Notes: generated from the sequence alone by a model not told the origin. A stretch of 64,000 nt of DNA from Phyllobacterium zundukense (GCF_002764115.1 NZ_CP017940.1:2454501-2518500); one strand, 5' to 3'. Positions 50,052-60,350 are shown, counted from the stretch's first letter. Numbers and translations are program-made.

Positions 50052-50639
50052 TTACTTTATCGCCGCGAGCGCTGCCGACACCCCCTTCAATGGTGCGTCG
50101 AAGGCAAGGGGTTCGGCTGGTGCGGCTTCATATGAGATGCCGACCGTAGCTCCCTTGGCAATCTGTTCGCGCAGGATTGGTCCAACGGGAAGCAGCGCAA
50201 TGCACACGCCCGGATCACAGGCATAGGTCTCGACGGAGACGGGTTCCCTCCGGCTGGAAAAAGTCAGCATCACCGGCTTTTTCACACCAAGGCCCGGTCG
50301 TGTCCGCAGGATCATCAGCGGCTTGCCGCCCTCGGTGGCGGCGAGCGACCACGAGAAGGCAAACTGGCCATTCTGATCGACAATCGATTGCGTGACATTG
50401 CAGATCTTCTTCATCGATTTCAGGTTCTCGTCGCATATGAGAACCCAATTCTCGAATGGCTGAATAATGCGGCGGTAGCGGCCAAGCTCTGCACCTTCAG
50501 GAACCGTGACCTCGGATGGCTTGATGCTGTAGAGAGGACCGGGTATCTCCTGTCCGGCGGTGGGGTACCAGCCGGACAGGAGCAGGCAAGCGACAGCCGT
50601 GGGGAACTTCAAGGCTTGCCTGATCACGTTCGGTCTCAA
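50052..50639 (-). CDS. invasion-associated locus B (IalB) family protein
   Basis: A signal peptide (residues about 1-29) precedes an IalB-type periplasmic domain: RYRRIIQPFENWVLICDENLKSMKKICNVTQSIVDQNGQFAFSWSLAATEGGKPLMILRTRPG, then YACDPGVCIALLPVGPILREQIAKGATVGISYEA. Two cysteine pairs (ICDE...KICN and ACDPGVC) should form disulfides, as in the family. IalB of Bartonella is linked to erythrocyte invasion, but most homologs are of unknown role. It starts at a TTG that overlaps the stop of the trimeric autotransporter gene (TTGA), so the two are translationally coupled. Confidence 0.88.
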   Translation of the reverse strand: MRPNVIRQALKFPTAVACLLLSGWYPTAGQEIPGPLYSIKPSEVTVPEGAELGRYRRIIQPFENWVLICDENLKSMKKICNVTQSIVDQNGQFAFSWSLAATEGGKPLMILRTRPGLGVKKPVMLTFSSRREPVSVETYACDPGVCIALLPVGPILREQIAKGATVGISYEAAPAEPLAFDAPLKGVSAALAAIK

Positions 50640-52897
50640 TTGAGCGTGAAGCCCGCGCCGACACCGACCTCGCCACCACTTGCCACGCCCGAAAGATTGG
50701 CGCGTATTGCGCCGCTCTCGCTGGTATAGCCCGCACCGAATGCCACGGCACCTTGGTCCCTCCAGACGCCGCCGCCCATGGCGACGCTGATCTTGCCTGG
50801 CGTATTGTCAAACCGCAGGGATGAAGCCGCCAGCCCGATCGCCGCCGCCTGGCGCGCTTCATTGCGAACCGCACCGATATCCGAGCTCAGCTGATCCAGC
50901 TTCTGATCGACGATACCGAACTTCTCATCCGTATCGCTTCTCAGACTGGCGATCTGATTGTTGGTATAGGTCTTCGATTCGTCGAGATACTGGTTGACCT
51001 GGTTGTTGACCCTGGTGGTTTCCTGGGTGATCGTTTCCTTGAGCTGCTTGACGTTCACCGCATCATTGTCGGCAGCTCCGGCCTTGACATTGCTGATGAG
51101 TACCGGCGCGTTCGGATCACCGCCGACGAGCGCGACCTCGTTGGTCTTGTTGCCGCTGGCATCAGGCGCGTATTTCACCGCTGTCTTGTCCATTGCCGCC
51201 GTGATGTCCGTATTCACCGTCGTTTCGATCTTCGTGACGCGATGGTCGATATTTGTAATTCTTTCGTCTCGCTCGAATAATTGGGCGCCAGTGACGGCAT
51301 CCGTAGAGGTGGCATTCACTTCACCATCCGTGATGTTCGTAATCTTGCTGGTGCCAGGAACCATCTTAGTGACTCCGTCTACGCTGATGGGTTGATCGCG
51401 CAGTGCCGTAAAGACGCCCTTCTGCTCGTCCCAGCGCAGGGAATCTTTGTCCAATGTGGTGACTTCCTTGGTTATCTCATTGATCCGGTTGTTGATATTG
51501 GTTGTGTTGTCGTTCAACCCGCCAAGCGCACTGCCGACATTGTTGTACGAGGTGGAACTTGTAGTTCCGTTGGCGTTGATATTGGTGACCTTATAGGAAG
51601 GCCCTGTGAACACACCATTGGCATCGACGCTGGCATCGCCGCCAAGGAATCCGGCGATCTTGTTCGATACGCCCCAAAGCTGCGAGCCGTTGATCGCTTC
51701 AAGCGATTTCTCACTGGGGGTAGTGGCGATTTTCCCGTCCGCGCCGATCATGCTCATACTGAATGCCGGGGCCGTCCACTTGCCGGTGGCATCGATACTG
51801 GCACCGCCGCCAAGCGCATCGGCAACGGATTTGCCGGTGCTGAAAAGCTGGGAGCCATTCACGGCTTCGGTCGAATTGATACTGACCGCGCCTGCCGTCA
51901 GGCTGAGCAGTTTGCGCGCAGCGGTCTTTCCCCTCAGATCGATCGCCGCGCCATCGGTGTCCTTGCCGACCGTCAGGTTGGAGGTCGCATCGGCCTGCTG
52001 CACAAGACCGGCCTTGCCCGCATTGATGTTGGAAACACTCGTATCGATTGTCCCCACTCTGCCGCCCAACGCACCCAAGGCGGAATTGGTGGCGAAAAGC
52101 TGCGAACCATTGACGGCATCAGTGCTGTCCTTGTTCAACTGCCCGGCAGCTACATTGGTAATCTGCCGCTTGAGCGTGTCCGATCCGATGCTCAAGACAC
52201 TGTCGGGCGTGCCGCCGGTGATGGTGTAGGAGGCGCCATTGATGATAATGCTGTTGCCAACGTTCGTCGCCGCCGCCGTAATCGAATTGAAGCCGAGCGC
52301 TATCGAGCGATCGCTATCGGCTTTTGCATTGTTGCCGATAGAAACAGAATTCACGCCATTAGCGCTCGTGTTCAGGTTGCCGATGCACATGGAGAGCGTT
52401 GGGTTCGCGCCCGTATTGTTGTTCAACCCGATAAAACCGCCATTAACGTAAAGTTCATTGCCCAGCGAAAGCGATCTGGCATGGGGGCCTTGGACGCTGT
52501 AAAACAACACATGGTCAGTCTGTGTGGCCTTGGTGGTGGAATCACAAAGACGTGCATCGTTTATGGTTGAGATTGGCCCACCAGAACCGCCATCAAGGAC
52601 ATGAGTACAGGTACTGTCGCCGCCATCATTGACAAATATACCGCTGGCAAGTGCATCCGGCGCAACACCGGCAATCATACCAGCCGTGACGGCGACCCGG
52701 CCGCCAATGCCGAGCATTCCAAGACCGCGGCCGCGCTTGAGGCCAAGCATGCGGCAGGCCATGCGCAAGATCGCCGTCAGGCGGCGGCGCAACGAACGGC
52801 TGGCGTGGAGTGCGGCAAGCCAGGACTGCGCATGTCGAGGCGATTTGGCTTGCGATGAATCTTTTGTATCTGGTCCTGCGACCGCAATTCTTTTCAT
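50636..52897 (-). CDS. trimeric autotransporter adhesin, Brucella BtaE-like
   Basis: A 753-aa type Vc secreted adhesin. An extended basic N-terminus (about 70 residues) leads into a signal sequence (VAVTAGMIAGVAPDALASG). A YadA-like head has SIGNNAKADSDRSIALGFNS repeats. Three neck/insert units contain VNGSQLF or INGSQLW (e.g. STDAVNGSQLFATNS), each followed by a FGG/LGGxAS(I/V)DAxG-type domain. A coiled-coil stalk (ITNIDHRVTKIETTVNTDI; SLRSDTDEKFGIVDQKLDQL) leads to a four-strand YadA anchor (ARQAAAIGLAASSLRF to VGVGAGFTLN). The protein should trimerise and bind host or abiotic surfaces. The promoter region is very AT-rich. Confidence 0.9.
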   Translation of the reverse strand: MKRIAVAGPDTKDSSQAKSPRHAQSWLAALHASRSLRRRLTAILRMACRMLGLKRGRGLGMLGIGGRVAVTAGMIAGVAPDALASGIFVNDGGDSTCTHVLDGGSGGPISTINDARLCDSTTKATQTDHVLFYSVQGPHARSLSLGNELYVNGGFIGLNNNTGANPTLSMCIGNLNTSANGVNSVSIGNNAKADSDRSIALGFNSITAAATNVGNSIIINGASYTITGGTPDSVLSIGSDTLKRQITNVAAGQLNKDSTDAVNGSQLFATNSALGALGGRVGTIDTSVSNINAGKAGLVQQADATSNLTVGKDTDGAAIDLRGKTAARKLLSLTAGAVSINSTEAVNGSQLFSTGKSVADALGGGASIDATGKWTAPAFSMSMIGADGKIATTPSEKSLEAINGSQLWGVSNKIAGFLGGDASVDANGVFTGPSYKVTNINANGTTSSTSYNNVGSALGGLNDNTTNINNRINEITKEVTTLDKDSLRWDEQKGVFTALRDQPISVDGVTKMVPGTSKITNITDGEVNATSTDAVTGAQLFERDERITNIDHRVTKIETTVNTDITAAMDKTAVKYAPDASGNKTNEVALVGGDPNAPVLISNVKAGAADNDAVNVKQLKETITQETTRVNNQVNQYLDESKTYTNNQIASLRSDTDEKFGIVDQKLDQLSSDIGAVRNEARQAAAIGLAASSLRFDNTPGKISVAMGGGVWRDQGAVAFGAGYTSESGAIRANLSGVASGGEVGVGAGFTLN

Positions 52898-53256
52898 TGC
52901 AGTTCTCACTTCTGATGTAGTTTGAAACAATTCTTGACGTACAACTTGTGGCAATTGTAGTTACAACCAAAGCGTGAAGTATTAAAATAGCTTGATTCTT
53001 TAGTTTAACATGAATGATGCAAGATTGACTTAATAACGCAAGTTACAATTTGAATGTTAAAATTTATTTGGTGAGACGGCAATATCCTAATCTGAAATAT
53101 GACGCAATGATAAAATTCATTTTTACGCGCGTAATTTTTTTATTTCTTGTGGAATGCAACTTTATACGTATTCGTAGTTGAATTATACTTGAGATTGGAC
53201 GAAATGGCACAAAGCTGGTTTAAGTCTAGCAACTGCCCTGAAATCGGAGACCATCC
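52898..53256. promoter_or_regulatory. AT-rich upstream region of the adhesin gene with candidate IHF site
   Basis: About 360 bases of markedly low GC content separate the adhesin gene from the divergent metallo-hydrolase gene. On the adhesin strand a near-match to the IHF consensus (AATCAA-N4-TT, 52985-52997) lies about 90 bases before the start codon. In Brucella the btaE promoter is reported to be controlled by IHF and several other regulators, so a complex promoter is plausible. No small gene was found here. Confidence 0.4.
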
Positions 53257-54147
53257 ATGCCCCCGCTCGGATCAACCATGCGCATTCACCGTCCCTATGA
53301 AAGCGTCTACGCGTTTTATGATGGCAGGATTGATGGCGTGCGCGCCTATTCGGAAGCGCCGAACTGGCTCGATGACGGCGCCTACTCGCTGGGGCTCTGT
53401 TCCTATGCCGTCGTCTCCGGCGAAGAGGCACTGGTCTATGATACGAGCATTTCCCTCCCCCACGCGCAGATCATCCGCAAGACGCTGGAAGATGCCGGCG
53501 TGCGCCATATCCGCGTGGTGCTCAGCCATTGGCATGTCGACCATGTGGCCGGCAACGAGGTTTTCGCCGATTGCAAGATCATTGCCAATGATCTGACCGC
53601 GCAGGCCCTGATCGACAATCGCGACCGGTTGGAGAACCGAGACCCGCCGATCCGGCCATTGATCATGCCGAACCGTATCTTCCATGACCAACTGCAGTTG
53701 AAAGTTGGCAGGATCGATGTGGAATTGCGCCATGTCGATATTCACAGCCATGACGGGACCATGCTGGTCCTGCCGCAGCTGAAACTGATGCTGGCGGGCG
53801 ATGCGCTGGAAGATCCGGTCACCTATGTCGATGAACCGGCACGGCTCGAATATCATTTGCGCGATCTGGAGCGCATGGCGACCTGGGATATCGAAAAGAT
53901 TCTGCCCAATCACGGCGCCGAGGACGTAATCGTGGCTGGTGGCTATGGACCGGAATTCATTACTGCTACGCGCAACTATGTCACGAAACTGCTGCGCCTG
54001 CGCGATGAGCCGGAACTGGCCGAACAGGATCTGCGGACCTTCGCCACCGAGGATTTCCGTTCAGGCGCGATCGGCTACTACGCGCCATATGAACCGGTTC
54101 ACGCGCAGAATGTGAGGGCCGTGCTTAAAGGTTACGCAGAAGAATAG
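53257..54147 (+). CDS. MBL-fold metallo-hydrolase
   Basis: The 296-aa product has the metallo-beta-lactamase-fold zinc motif SHWHVDHVAGN (about residues 90-100) and further ligands in HSHDGTMLV, LMLAGDALED (Asp) and LPNHGAED (His). A C-terminal helical extension of about 50 residues carries a repeated RLRDEPELAEQDLRTFATEDF segment. The start has GGAGA 7 bases upstream. Substrate unknown; the order of motifs suits a hydrolase acting on small esters or thioesters rather than a beta-lactamase. It converges with cycL, three bases apart. Confidence 0.82.
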   Translation: MPPLGSTMRIHRPYESVYAFYDGRIDGVRAYSEAPNWLDDGAYSLGLCSYAVVSGEEALVYDTSISLPHAQIIRKTLEDAGVRHIRVVLSHWHVDHVAGNEVFADCKIIANDLTAQALIDNRDRLENRDPPIRPLIMPNRIFHDQLQLKVGRIDVELRHVDIHSHDGTMLVLPQLKLMLAGDALEDPVTYVDEPARLEYHLRDLERMATWDIEKILPNHGAEDVIVAGGYGPEFITATRNYVTKLLRLRDEPELAEQDLRTFATEDFRSGAIGYYAPYEPVHAQNVRAVLKGYAEE

Positions 54148-54150
54148 ACT

Positions 54151-54627
54151 TCAATCTCCGGATGCCGTGAAAAGCTTCTTCAGCTGGTTCTTCTCGCTCT
54201 CGGAAAGTGGCGCCGTCTCGACAGACGTCACACGGCGGCGCCTGATCGCGATCACAATCGCCGTACCGCCAATGACCAACGCTCCGATGGGAAAGCCCCA
54301 CAGCAGTATCGTGCTCATTTGCAACCGTGGCTTGAGAAGCACGAATTCGCCATAGCGAGCGACGAGAAAGTCTAGAACCTGCTCGTCCGTATCGCCCGCA
54401 ACCAGCCGCTCTCGCACCAGCAGTCGCAAATCCTTGGCGAGATCGGCGTTCGAATCATCAATCGACTCGTTCTGGCACACCATGCAGCGCAATTCTGCGG
54501 AGATTGTCCGCGCGCGCTTCTCTAATGCGGGGTTGGCAAGCATTTCATCCGGGGCCACAGCTCGTGCGCCACTCGCGGCAAAGCAGAGTGCCAGGCCAAG
54601 GACTGCCGCTGAGAAATAGCGTCTCAT
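54151..54627 (-). CDS. cycL: cytochrome c maturation protein CcmH/CycL
   Basis: CcmH keeps the heme-binding cysteines of apocytochrome c reduced before heme ligation. The 158-aa product has a signal peptide, the thiol motif LRCMVCQN (C48, C51) and a C-terminal membrane helix ([20 protein letters not shown]). Its ATG overlaps the stop of cycK (ATGA). Last gene of the cycHJKL operon. Confidence 0.94.
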   Translation of the reverse strand: MRRYFSAAVLGLALCFAASGARAVAPDEMLANPALEKRARTISAELRCMVCQNESIDDSNADLAKDLRLLVRERLVAGDTDEQVLDFLVARYGEFVLLKPRLQMSTILLWGFPIGALVIGGTAIVIAIRRRRVTSVETAPLSESEKNQLKKLFTASGD

Positions 54628-56603
54628 GCCGTGGCTCGCGCCGGTCGCGGCTTTGCCTTGGCCGGCGCGCCAATCCGCAGACGCCGGTCGAGCAGCGACA
54701 TGCCGCCGCCCGCCATCATAATGACGGCGCCAAGCCAGATCAGTGTGACGAGTGGCTTCCACCAGACCCGGACGACGACGCCGTCCTTGACCGGATCGCC
54801 GAGCGAAACATAGAGCTGGCTGAACATGAATGTTTTTATGCCAGCCTCTGTCGTCTGCATCTTGCGGACGGGGAAGAAGCGCTTCGCCGACATGAGGTCA
54901 GTCACTTCCCGGCCGGCACTGTCGAGGATCGTGAACTGGCCCTGGTCCTCGGTGAAGTTCGCGCTTTTGACAGGGTCGATACGGTCGAACCGCAATGTGT
55001 AGCCACCTGCGTTCATCGTGTCGCCCGGCTTCATCACCAGCACATTTTCGGTGGCAAAGGTTGACGTGGCGACGATGCCAAGCAGCGTCACGCCGAGGCC
55101 GAAATGCGCGAATGCCGTTCCGAAGACCGAGCGCGGCAGGCCCGTGACGCGCTGCATCAGGACATTGACGGGCGCCTTGCCGATGCCGGCCTTGAGTGCA
55201 AGATCGGTCAATGCGCCAAGCATCAGCCAGACAGCCAGCCCGATGCCGAAGGCTGCAAGCACGCCCGAAGCCGAAGTGCGATAAAGCACGATCGCCACCA
55301 CCAGCAGCGCGATGAAGAACGCTGTCATAAGGCGCTGCGCCACCGCCAGGATGTCGCCGCGCTTCCACGCCAGCAGCGGCCCGAAGGGAACGGCGGCAAG
55401 CAGCGGGATCATCAACGGGCCAAAGGTCAGGTTGAAGAACGGCGCGCCGACGGAAATCTTCGTCCCGGTCAGGGATTCCAGCAACAGCGGATAGAGCGTG
55501 CCGATCAATACGGTCGCCGCGGCTGTGGTCAGGAACAGATTATTGAAGACCAGCGCCCCTTCGCGCGAAATCGGCTGGAACAGACCGCCCGGCGCCAATG
55601 TCTGCGCCCGCCAGGCGAAGAGTGCCAGCGACCCGCCGATGAAAAGCACAAGAATTGCCAGGATGAACAGGCCACGTCCCGGATCGGTGGCAAATGTATG
55701 AACCGAGGTCAGTACGCCTGAACGCACCAGGAATGTACCGAGCAGCGACAATGAGAACGTCAGAATCGCGAGGAGAATGGTCCAGATTTTGAGCGCCGAG
55801 CGCTTTTCCATGACCAGCGCCGAGTGGAGCAGCGCCGTTCCGGCGAGCCATGGCATGAACGATGCGTTCTCGACCGGATCCCAGAACCACCAGCCGCCCC
55901 AGCCGAGTTCATAATAGGCCCAGTAGGAGCCCATGGCGATGCCGCCGGTCAGAAACAGCCAGGCCGTCAGCGTCCATGGACGCACCCAGCGTGCCCAGGC
56001 GGCGTCGATGCGGCCATCGATCAGCGCTGCCACCGCAAAGGAAAAGCATACGGAGAACCCGACATAGCCGAGGTAGAGCATGGGCGGATGGATGGCGAGG
56101 CCGATGTCCTGCAGGATCGGGTTGAGATCCTGCCCCTCGATCGGCGCCGGATTGATGCGGGCAAACGGATTGGACGTCGCGACAATGAAGAGAAGAAACG
56201 CCGTGCCGATCCAGGCCTGTACACCAAGCACATTGGCCTTCAGCGCTGGCGGCAGATTATTGCCAAAGAAGGCGACCAGCGCCGTGAAGAAGCTGAGGAT
56301 CAGCACCCACAGCAGCATCGAGCCTTCGTGATTGCCCCAGACGCCGGTAAATTTGTAGAGCAGCGGCTTTTGCGAATGCGAATTCTCAAAGACGTTCTGT
56401 ACGGAGAAATCGGAAAGAACGTAGGCCGCCGTCAGTGCGGTAAAAGACAGGGCGATCAAGGCAAAGACTGTGAATGCGGCAGGAACGGCAACGGCCATCA
56501 TCCGGTCATCATTACGACGGGCGCCGAGCACGGGAAGCACGGCCTGAACGATCGAAAGGGCTAATGCGAGTACCAGTGCGAAATGTCCGAGTTCTACGGT
56601 CAT
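54624..56603 (-). CDS. cycK: heme lyase subunit CcmF/CycK
   Basis: CcmF is the large membrane subunit of the heme lyase that attaches heme to apocytochrome c. The 659-aa protein has many membrane helices, the tryptophan-rich heme-handling motif [22 protein letters not shown], and histidines in WGNHEGS and [12 protein letters not shown] that serve as heme ligands in the family. It overlaps both neighbours by four bases, showing a tightly packed operon. Confidence 0.95.
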   Translation of the reverse strand: MTVELGHFALVLALALSIVQAVLPVLGARRNDDRMMAVAVPAAFTVFALIALSFTALTAAYVLSDFSVQNVFENSHSQKPLLYKFTGVWGNHEGSMLLWVLILSFFTALVAFFGNNLPPALKANVLGVQAWIGTAFLLFIVATSNPFARINPAPIEGQDLNPILQDIGLAIHPPMLYLGYVGFSVCFSFAVAALIDGRIDAAWARWVRPWTLTAWLFLTGGIAMGSYWAYYELGWGGWWFWDPVENASFMPWLAGTALLHSALVMEKRSALKIWTILLAILTFSLSLLGTFLVRSGVLTSVHTFATDPGRGLFILAILVLFIGGSLALFAWRAQTLAPGGLFQPISREGALVFNNLFLTTAAATVLIGTLYPLLLESLTGTKISVGAPFFNLTFGPLMIPLLAAVPFGPLLAWKRGDILAVAQRLMTAFFIALLVVAIVLYRTSASGVLAAFGIGLAVWLMLGALTDLALKAGIGKAPVNVLMQRVTGLPRSVFGTAFAHFGLGVTLLGIVATSTFATENVLVMKPGDTMNAGGYTLRFDRIDPVKSANFTEDQGQFTILDSAGREVTDLMSAKRFFPVRKMQTTEAGIKTFMFSQLYVSLGDPVKDGVVVRVWWKPLVTLIWLGAVIMMAGGGMSLLDRRLRIGAPAKAKPRPARATA

Positions 56604-57046
56604 GGCTGTTTGCTCTCTCCCTGCCAGACGCCCTTGGCCTTCAGACTGTCGGCAACTTCCTTCGGCATATAGTTCTCGTCATGCTTGGCAAGAACGCTAT
56701 CCGCAACGAAGGCGCCGCCGGGCATGAACTTGCCCTCGATGACCACCCCCTGATCCTCGCGGAAAAGGTCCGGCAAGATGCCATCATAGGTGACGGCTAC
56801 ACTTTTGACATGGTCGGTGACGGAAAAGCTGATCTTGGTCCCCTCGCCCCGGATCACAGTGCCCTTCTCGACGAGGCCGCCGAGGCGGAAACGCGACTCC
56901 GATTCCACATCGGATGCCTGAATGTCGGACGGCATGCGGAAAAAGGCGATCTTCTGCTGGAGTGCAAACAGCACGAGCGCCGCCGCGACTGCCAGAACAA
57001 GCAGTCCGCCACAAATCACCGAAAGCCGCTTCTGTTTGCGCGTCAT
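56600..57046 (-). CDS. cycJ: heme chaperone CcmE/CycJ
   Basis: CcmE binds heme covalently in the periplasm and hands it to the lyase. The 148-aa product has one N-terminal membrane helix, an OB-fold core ([26 protein letters not shown]) and the heme-attaching histidine H122 with Y126 in [10 protein letters not shown]. It starts in the stop codon of cycH (TGATG). Confidence 0.95.
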   Translation of the reverse strand: MTRKQKRLSVICGGLLVLAVAAALVLFALQQKIAFFRMPSDIQASDVESESRFRLGGLVEKGTVIRGEGTKISFSVTDHVKSVAVTYDGILPDLFREDQGVVIEGKFMPGGAFVADSVLAKHDENYMPKEVADSLKAKGVWQGESKQP

Positions 57047-58206
57047 CAGTCTTTCTCCGGCTCGTCTGCGAGGCCGAGATCCTCGGCCACGGTATCGAGC
57101 TTCGCGATCTTGTCAGCACTCAGCACCTTCTTTGCCCGGCCCAGCGCTTCAATCGCATCATTGGGCCGGTTCAGGACGACGTAGGAGCGAACAAGCCGCT
57201 CCCAGCCGTCTACGTCATCAGGTGATTGTTTCAATTTTTCGGCAAGGCTGGCAACCATGCCTTCGATCATCTCTGCCCGGTCCTGGCTGCTCATGCCTGC
57301 TGCGGCTTCCACCTGCGAGGCATCCGGGCCGGTCTTTTCGACATCGCTCACGTCCGGCGCATCACCCGCGATCTCCTGATCGAGCCTGGTCAAGGCTGCC
57401 TGCGCCTGTTCGCGCCAGGGTACATCGGCAGGCGCCTCCACCAGAAGCTTGCGGATCAGGTCCCGAGCTTTGCCCAGACGGCCCTGCTGCATCCAGCTGT
57501 CAATAATGTAGAATTGCGGGCGCATATCCTTCGGATCGAGCTCAAGCGCGTGCCTGAACACAGCTTCGGCTTCGGGCGTGATCTTGCCATTGGCAGCCGC
57601 GACCAATGCCTCGCCCAGCCCGAGCTGGCGCGCGGCGCTGTCACCATTGAGACGAATAGCATTCTGGTAGGCTGTGACGGCGTCAGCCGGACGGCCGAGC
57701 CGCAGGTAGATTGGCGCCAGCACTTCCCAGCCCTGACCGTCATCGGGATTAAGCGTCAGATGGGCCTCAGCACGCGCAATCAATTCTGCGGGCGTGCTCT
57801 GGTCCGCAGGCTTGGCAAGACGCTCCCCCAACGGTTGTGCTGGAAGATCAGGCGAACCGACCTTCGTATAGATACCCCACGAAATCAGTGGGATGGCAAG
57901 AACTGTTGCGAGCGTTAGCCATTCGCGTGTCGCACTTTTTTGCGGACGGACAATCGCTTCATCGGCTTGTGCCGCCTTGGCGGATTTCAGCAGGCGGCGG
58001 CCGATTTCCGCGCGCGCCTGCTCGCTGTTGACACTATCGATGAGCCCGCGCTGCTCGTCGGCGTCGAGCTCACGCAACTGATCGCGATAGACCTCGACGT
58101 CATATTGGTTGTCGGACACGGGCGCCTTGGCACGCCGCGTCAACGGCAAGAGCACCAGCAGCGTCGCGCCAACGGTCAGACAAGCAGCAATAATCCAGAA
58201 AACCAT
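57046..58206 (-). CDS. cycH: cytochrome c maturation protein CcmI/CycH
   Basis: CcmI holds apocytochrome c for the heme lyase. The 386-aa product has an N-terminal membrane helix ([20 protein letters not shown]), a cytoplasmic loop ([22 protein letters not shown]), a second helix ([19 protein letters not shown]), and a TPR-rich periplasmic part ([38 protein letters not shown]). First gene of cycHJKL. I chose ATG 58206 since it places the first helix at the N-terminus; the frame extends to 58242. Confidence 0.92.
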   Translation of the reverse strand: MVFWIIAACLTVGATLLVLLPLTRRAKAPVSDNQYDVEVYRDQLRELDADEQRGLIDSVNSEQARAEIGRRLLKSAKAAQADEAIVRPQKSATREWLTLATVLAIPLISWGIYTKVGSPDLPAQPLGERLAKPADQSTPAELIARAEAHLTLNPDDGQGWEVLAPIYLRLGRPADAVTAYQNAIRLNGDSAARQLGLGEALVAAANGKITPEAEAVFRHALELDPKDMRPQFYIIDSWMQQGRLGKARDLIRKLLVEAPADVPWREQAQAALTRLDQEIAGDAPDVSDVEKTGPDASQVEAAAGMSSQDRAEMIEGMVASLAEKLKQSPDDVDGWERLVRSYVVLNRPNDAIEALGRAKKVLSADKIAKLDTVAEDLGLADEPEKD

Positions 58207-58333
58207 GCCAGAGACATACCCCCACCCCCGCGTAAAATCCAAATGGATTTAAATTGATAGGGCAATTCGCCGCAAAGGTTGGAAATGGCTTGAGTCTGTT
58301 GAAGTTCAGTTCTGGCGTGAACGTCAATAGGCT

Positions 58334-58768
58334 TTAGGTGAGTGGAGTCCAGCTGCCGTCTTCATTACGGCAGGCCGTGCCGCGGGCCGATTGCGGCGTG
58401 CCGTCGACCCGCACCGTATGGGTATATTGGCGGCAGTTTTGCGAGCCCACCTGGTAGGGCTGCGCCGCAACGACTTCACCGGATCGGCTGCCGCTACTGT
58501 TTTTCCATTCGACGGTCTTTCCGGCAGGCGAATATTCCAGTGCCTGATATTCGGCCTGCAGGGCGCGCTTGCGATCGGATGCATCCAGAGAGGCGTTGTT
58601 TCCGATCAAACCATTTCCTAGCGCGGCGAGCACGCCTGTCGGCGCCGCCTGCTTTGAACCGCCGGTCAGGCTGCTCAGGGCGCCGCCGGCTTTGGAACCG
58701 GACGTCGTCGAACAGCCGGAAAGAACGGCGATAGCAAGAAGGGGAATGGCAATATGGAATTTCATCAT
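58334..58768 (-). CDS. surface-antigen-like outer membrane lipoprotein
   Basis: A lipobox (AVLSGC, Cys about residue 19) follows a short signal peptide. The mature part is glycine/serine-rich, then has a compact domain: LDASDRKRALQAEYQALEYSPAGKTVEWKN, SGEVVAAQPYQVGSQNCRQYTHTVRVDGTPQSARGTACRNEDGSWTPL. This matches the C-terminal domain of the 17-kDa surface antigen family (RT0821-like), where the two cysteines form a disulfide. Located between feuQ and cycH; it has its own start region. Probably outer-membrane anchored. Confidence 0.83.
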   Translation of the reverse strand: MMKFHIAIPLLAIAVLSGCSTTSGSKAGGALSSLTGGSKQAAPTGVLAALGNGLIGNNASLDASDRKRALQAEYQALEYSPAGKTVEWKNSSGSRSGEVVAAQPYQVGSQNCRQYTHTVRVDGTPQSARGTACRNEDGSWTPLT

Positions 58769-58871
58769 TTACCCGTTTTACAATGCTTTTCACAATCAGG
58801 CAGCTGTACCGGTCTTTTATGAACTGATTGGCCATTGGCTTGCAAGCTCTAGAGCAAGTTTTGTCTTTGCT

Positions 58872-60257
58872 CTAGTTTCCCGCAATCGGAAGAGTCAGGC
58901 GAGCATTCAGGCCACCAAGATCCGCACTGCGTTCCAGCCGCAGCGTTCCGCCATATTCGCGCACCGTGTCGTGCACGATGGACAGGCCAAGCCCTGTGCC
59001 CGGCTTGCTTTCATCCAGCCGCGTACCACGGGTGAGCGCATCCTTGATCTGATCCGGGGCAAGACCCGGACCATCATCCTCGACGCTGATCTCGAATCCG
59101 CTATCGACCCTGGCGAGAGTGAGCCTGATGGCACTGCGGCCCCATTTTCCGGCATTTTCCAGGAGATTTCCGACGACTTCCTCAAGATCTTCCTGCTCAC
59201 CGGCAAAAATGGCATCGTCCATGTGGTTGAGGAATTGAACGTCCACGTCGGGATTGAGCTTTGCCGTTACCCGCACGAGCCGGGCAAGGATCGGCGTCAC
59301 GGGGGCCCGGAACACGACGCTGTCGCGCTGCGCCGCAACGCGGGCGCGCTGCAGGTAGTGCTGTACCTGCACCTGCATGGCCGCACTCTGCTCGGCGATG
59401 ATGCGGCCCTCGGTTCCGCCGATGGTCCGGCTTTCATTGACCAGCACCGACAACGGCGTCTTCAGTGAATGGGCGAGATTGCCGACCTGTGTGCGCGAAC
59501 GCTCCATGATGCGGCGGTTATTCTCAATCAGAGCATTCATCTCGCGCGCGAGCGGCGCGATTTCGTCCGGGAGATTTTCATTCAGACGCGAAACCTTGCC
59601 CTCCCGAATTTCGGCGAGAGAGCGGCGTACGCGGTCGAGCGGGCGCAGGCCAAACAGAATGACGGCGGCGTTGATCAGCGTGCCGCCCAGTGCGAAGATT
59701 CCGAGATAAAAGTAAAGCGTATTGCGGAAGCCGGCGATCTCACGCTCGACCTCGCTCAAATTCCCCATCACCCTGAACCGGGCAACGCGATTTTCCGCAT
59801 CGAGCACAACTTCCGTTTCGACGACCGTGAGTTGCTCGCCGTTGAGACCGGGCTCGGTATAGGTACGTTGAAACGACGTATCGAACGGGACGTTCAGCGT
59901 CGAGGGGGAATCAATGGTCTTGTCGCCGAGCGACGCTGACCGCAGCGAGCCCTTCAGATTGTCGGCAACAGGCTCGACCGACCAGTACCACCCGGAAACC
60001 GGGCTGGAATAGCGCACTTCGCCCGGGTCCGGCCGGCCGGCAAGCGTGCCGTCATTGACGCTGACCGAGGCGATAACGCTGAAGAGATGGGCGGAAAGCA
60101 GCTGCCGGAAGCTCTGCAGGCGTGCATCGCCATAGAGGGCCGAGATGATCGTGGCGATGGCAAAGAAGGAAATGATGGTCCAGAGCGTCGACAACATGAT
60201 GACGCGCAAGGACAGGGAACGTAAACTGGGAAGATAGCCGGTCGGCCGGAATTTCAC
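58872..60257 (-). CDS. feuQ: sensor histidine kinase FeuQ
   Basis: Two membrane helices (about residues 18-40 and 180-203) enclose a 140-residue periplasmic domain. A HAMP-like linker, the phospho-acceptor H263 in NLAHSLKTPLSVL and an ATPase domain (NLLENAGKWG, EDDGPGL, GTGLGLSIVHDTV) follow. The LAHSLKTPL box and the position next to cycHJKL match FeuQ, the kinase of the FeuPQ system reported to affect iron acquisition in Rhizobium and beta-glucan/osmotic adaptation in Sinorhizobium. A hairpin (CTAGAGCAA / TTGCTCTAG, 58849-58875) overlaps its stop codon. Confidence 0.88.
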   Translation of the reverse strand: MKFRPTGYLPSLRSLSLRVIMLSTLWTIISFFAIATIISALYGDARLQSFRQLLSAHLFSVIASVSVNDGTLAGRPDPGEVRYSSPVSGWYWSVEPVADNLKGSLRSASLGDKTIDSPSTLNVPFDTSFQRTYTEPGLNGEQLTVVETEVVLDAENRVARFRVMGNLSEVEREIAGFRNTLYFYLGIFALGGTLINAAVILFGLRPLDRVRRSLAEIREGKVSRLNENLPDEIAPLAREMNALIENNRRIMERSRTQVGNLAHSLKTPLSVLVNESRTIGGTEGRIIAEQSAAMQVQVQHYLQRARVAAQRDSVVFRAPVTPILARLVRVTAKLNPDVDVQFLNHMDDAIFAGEQEDLEEVVGNLLENAGKWGRSAIRLTLARVDSGFEISVEDDGPGLAPDQIKDALTRGTRLDESKPGTGLGLSIVHDTVREYGGTLRLERSADLGGLNARLTLPIAGN

Positions 60258-60350
60258 GCGTTGCCCTGCCCTTTTCTAGTGACCTTTTCAGAAGCCTGCC
60301 TGATGAGGCAGCTGGCGCGGTTTTCGAGAAACGGAGCGCAGTCAAAAGGT

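Noticed and set aside
51281-52570. Open frame of about 430 codons opposite the trimeric autotransporter
   Set aside because: Shadow of the repetitive adhesin gene; no RBS and no recognisable domain.
58849-58875. Perfect 9-bp hairpin CTAGAGCAA/TTGCTCTAG over the feuQ stop codon as a terminator
   Set aside because: No T-run follows in the feuQ direction and the stem includes the stop codon; noted with feuQ but not called as a terminator.
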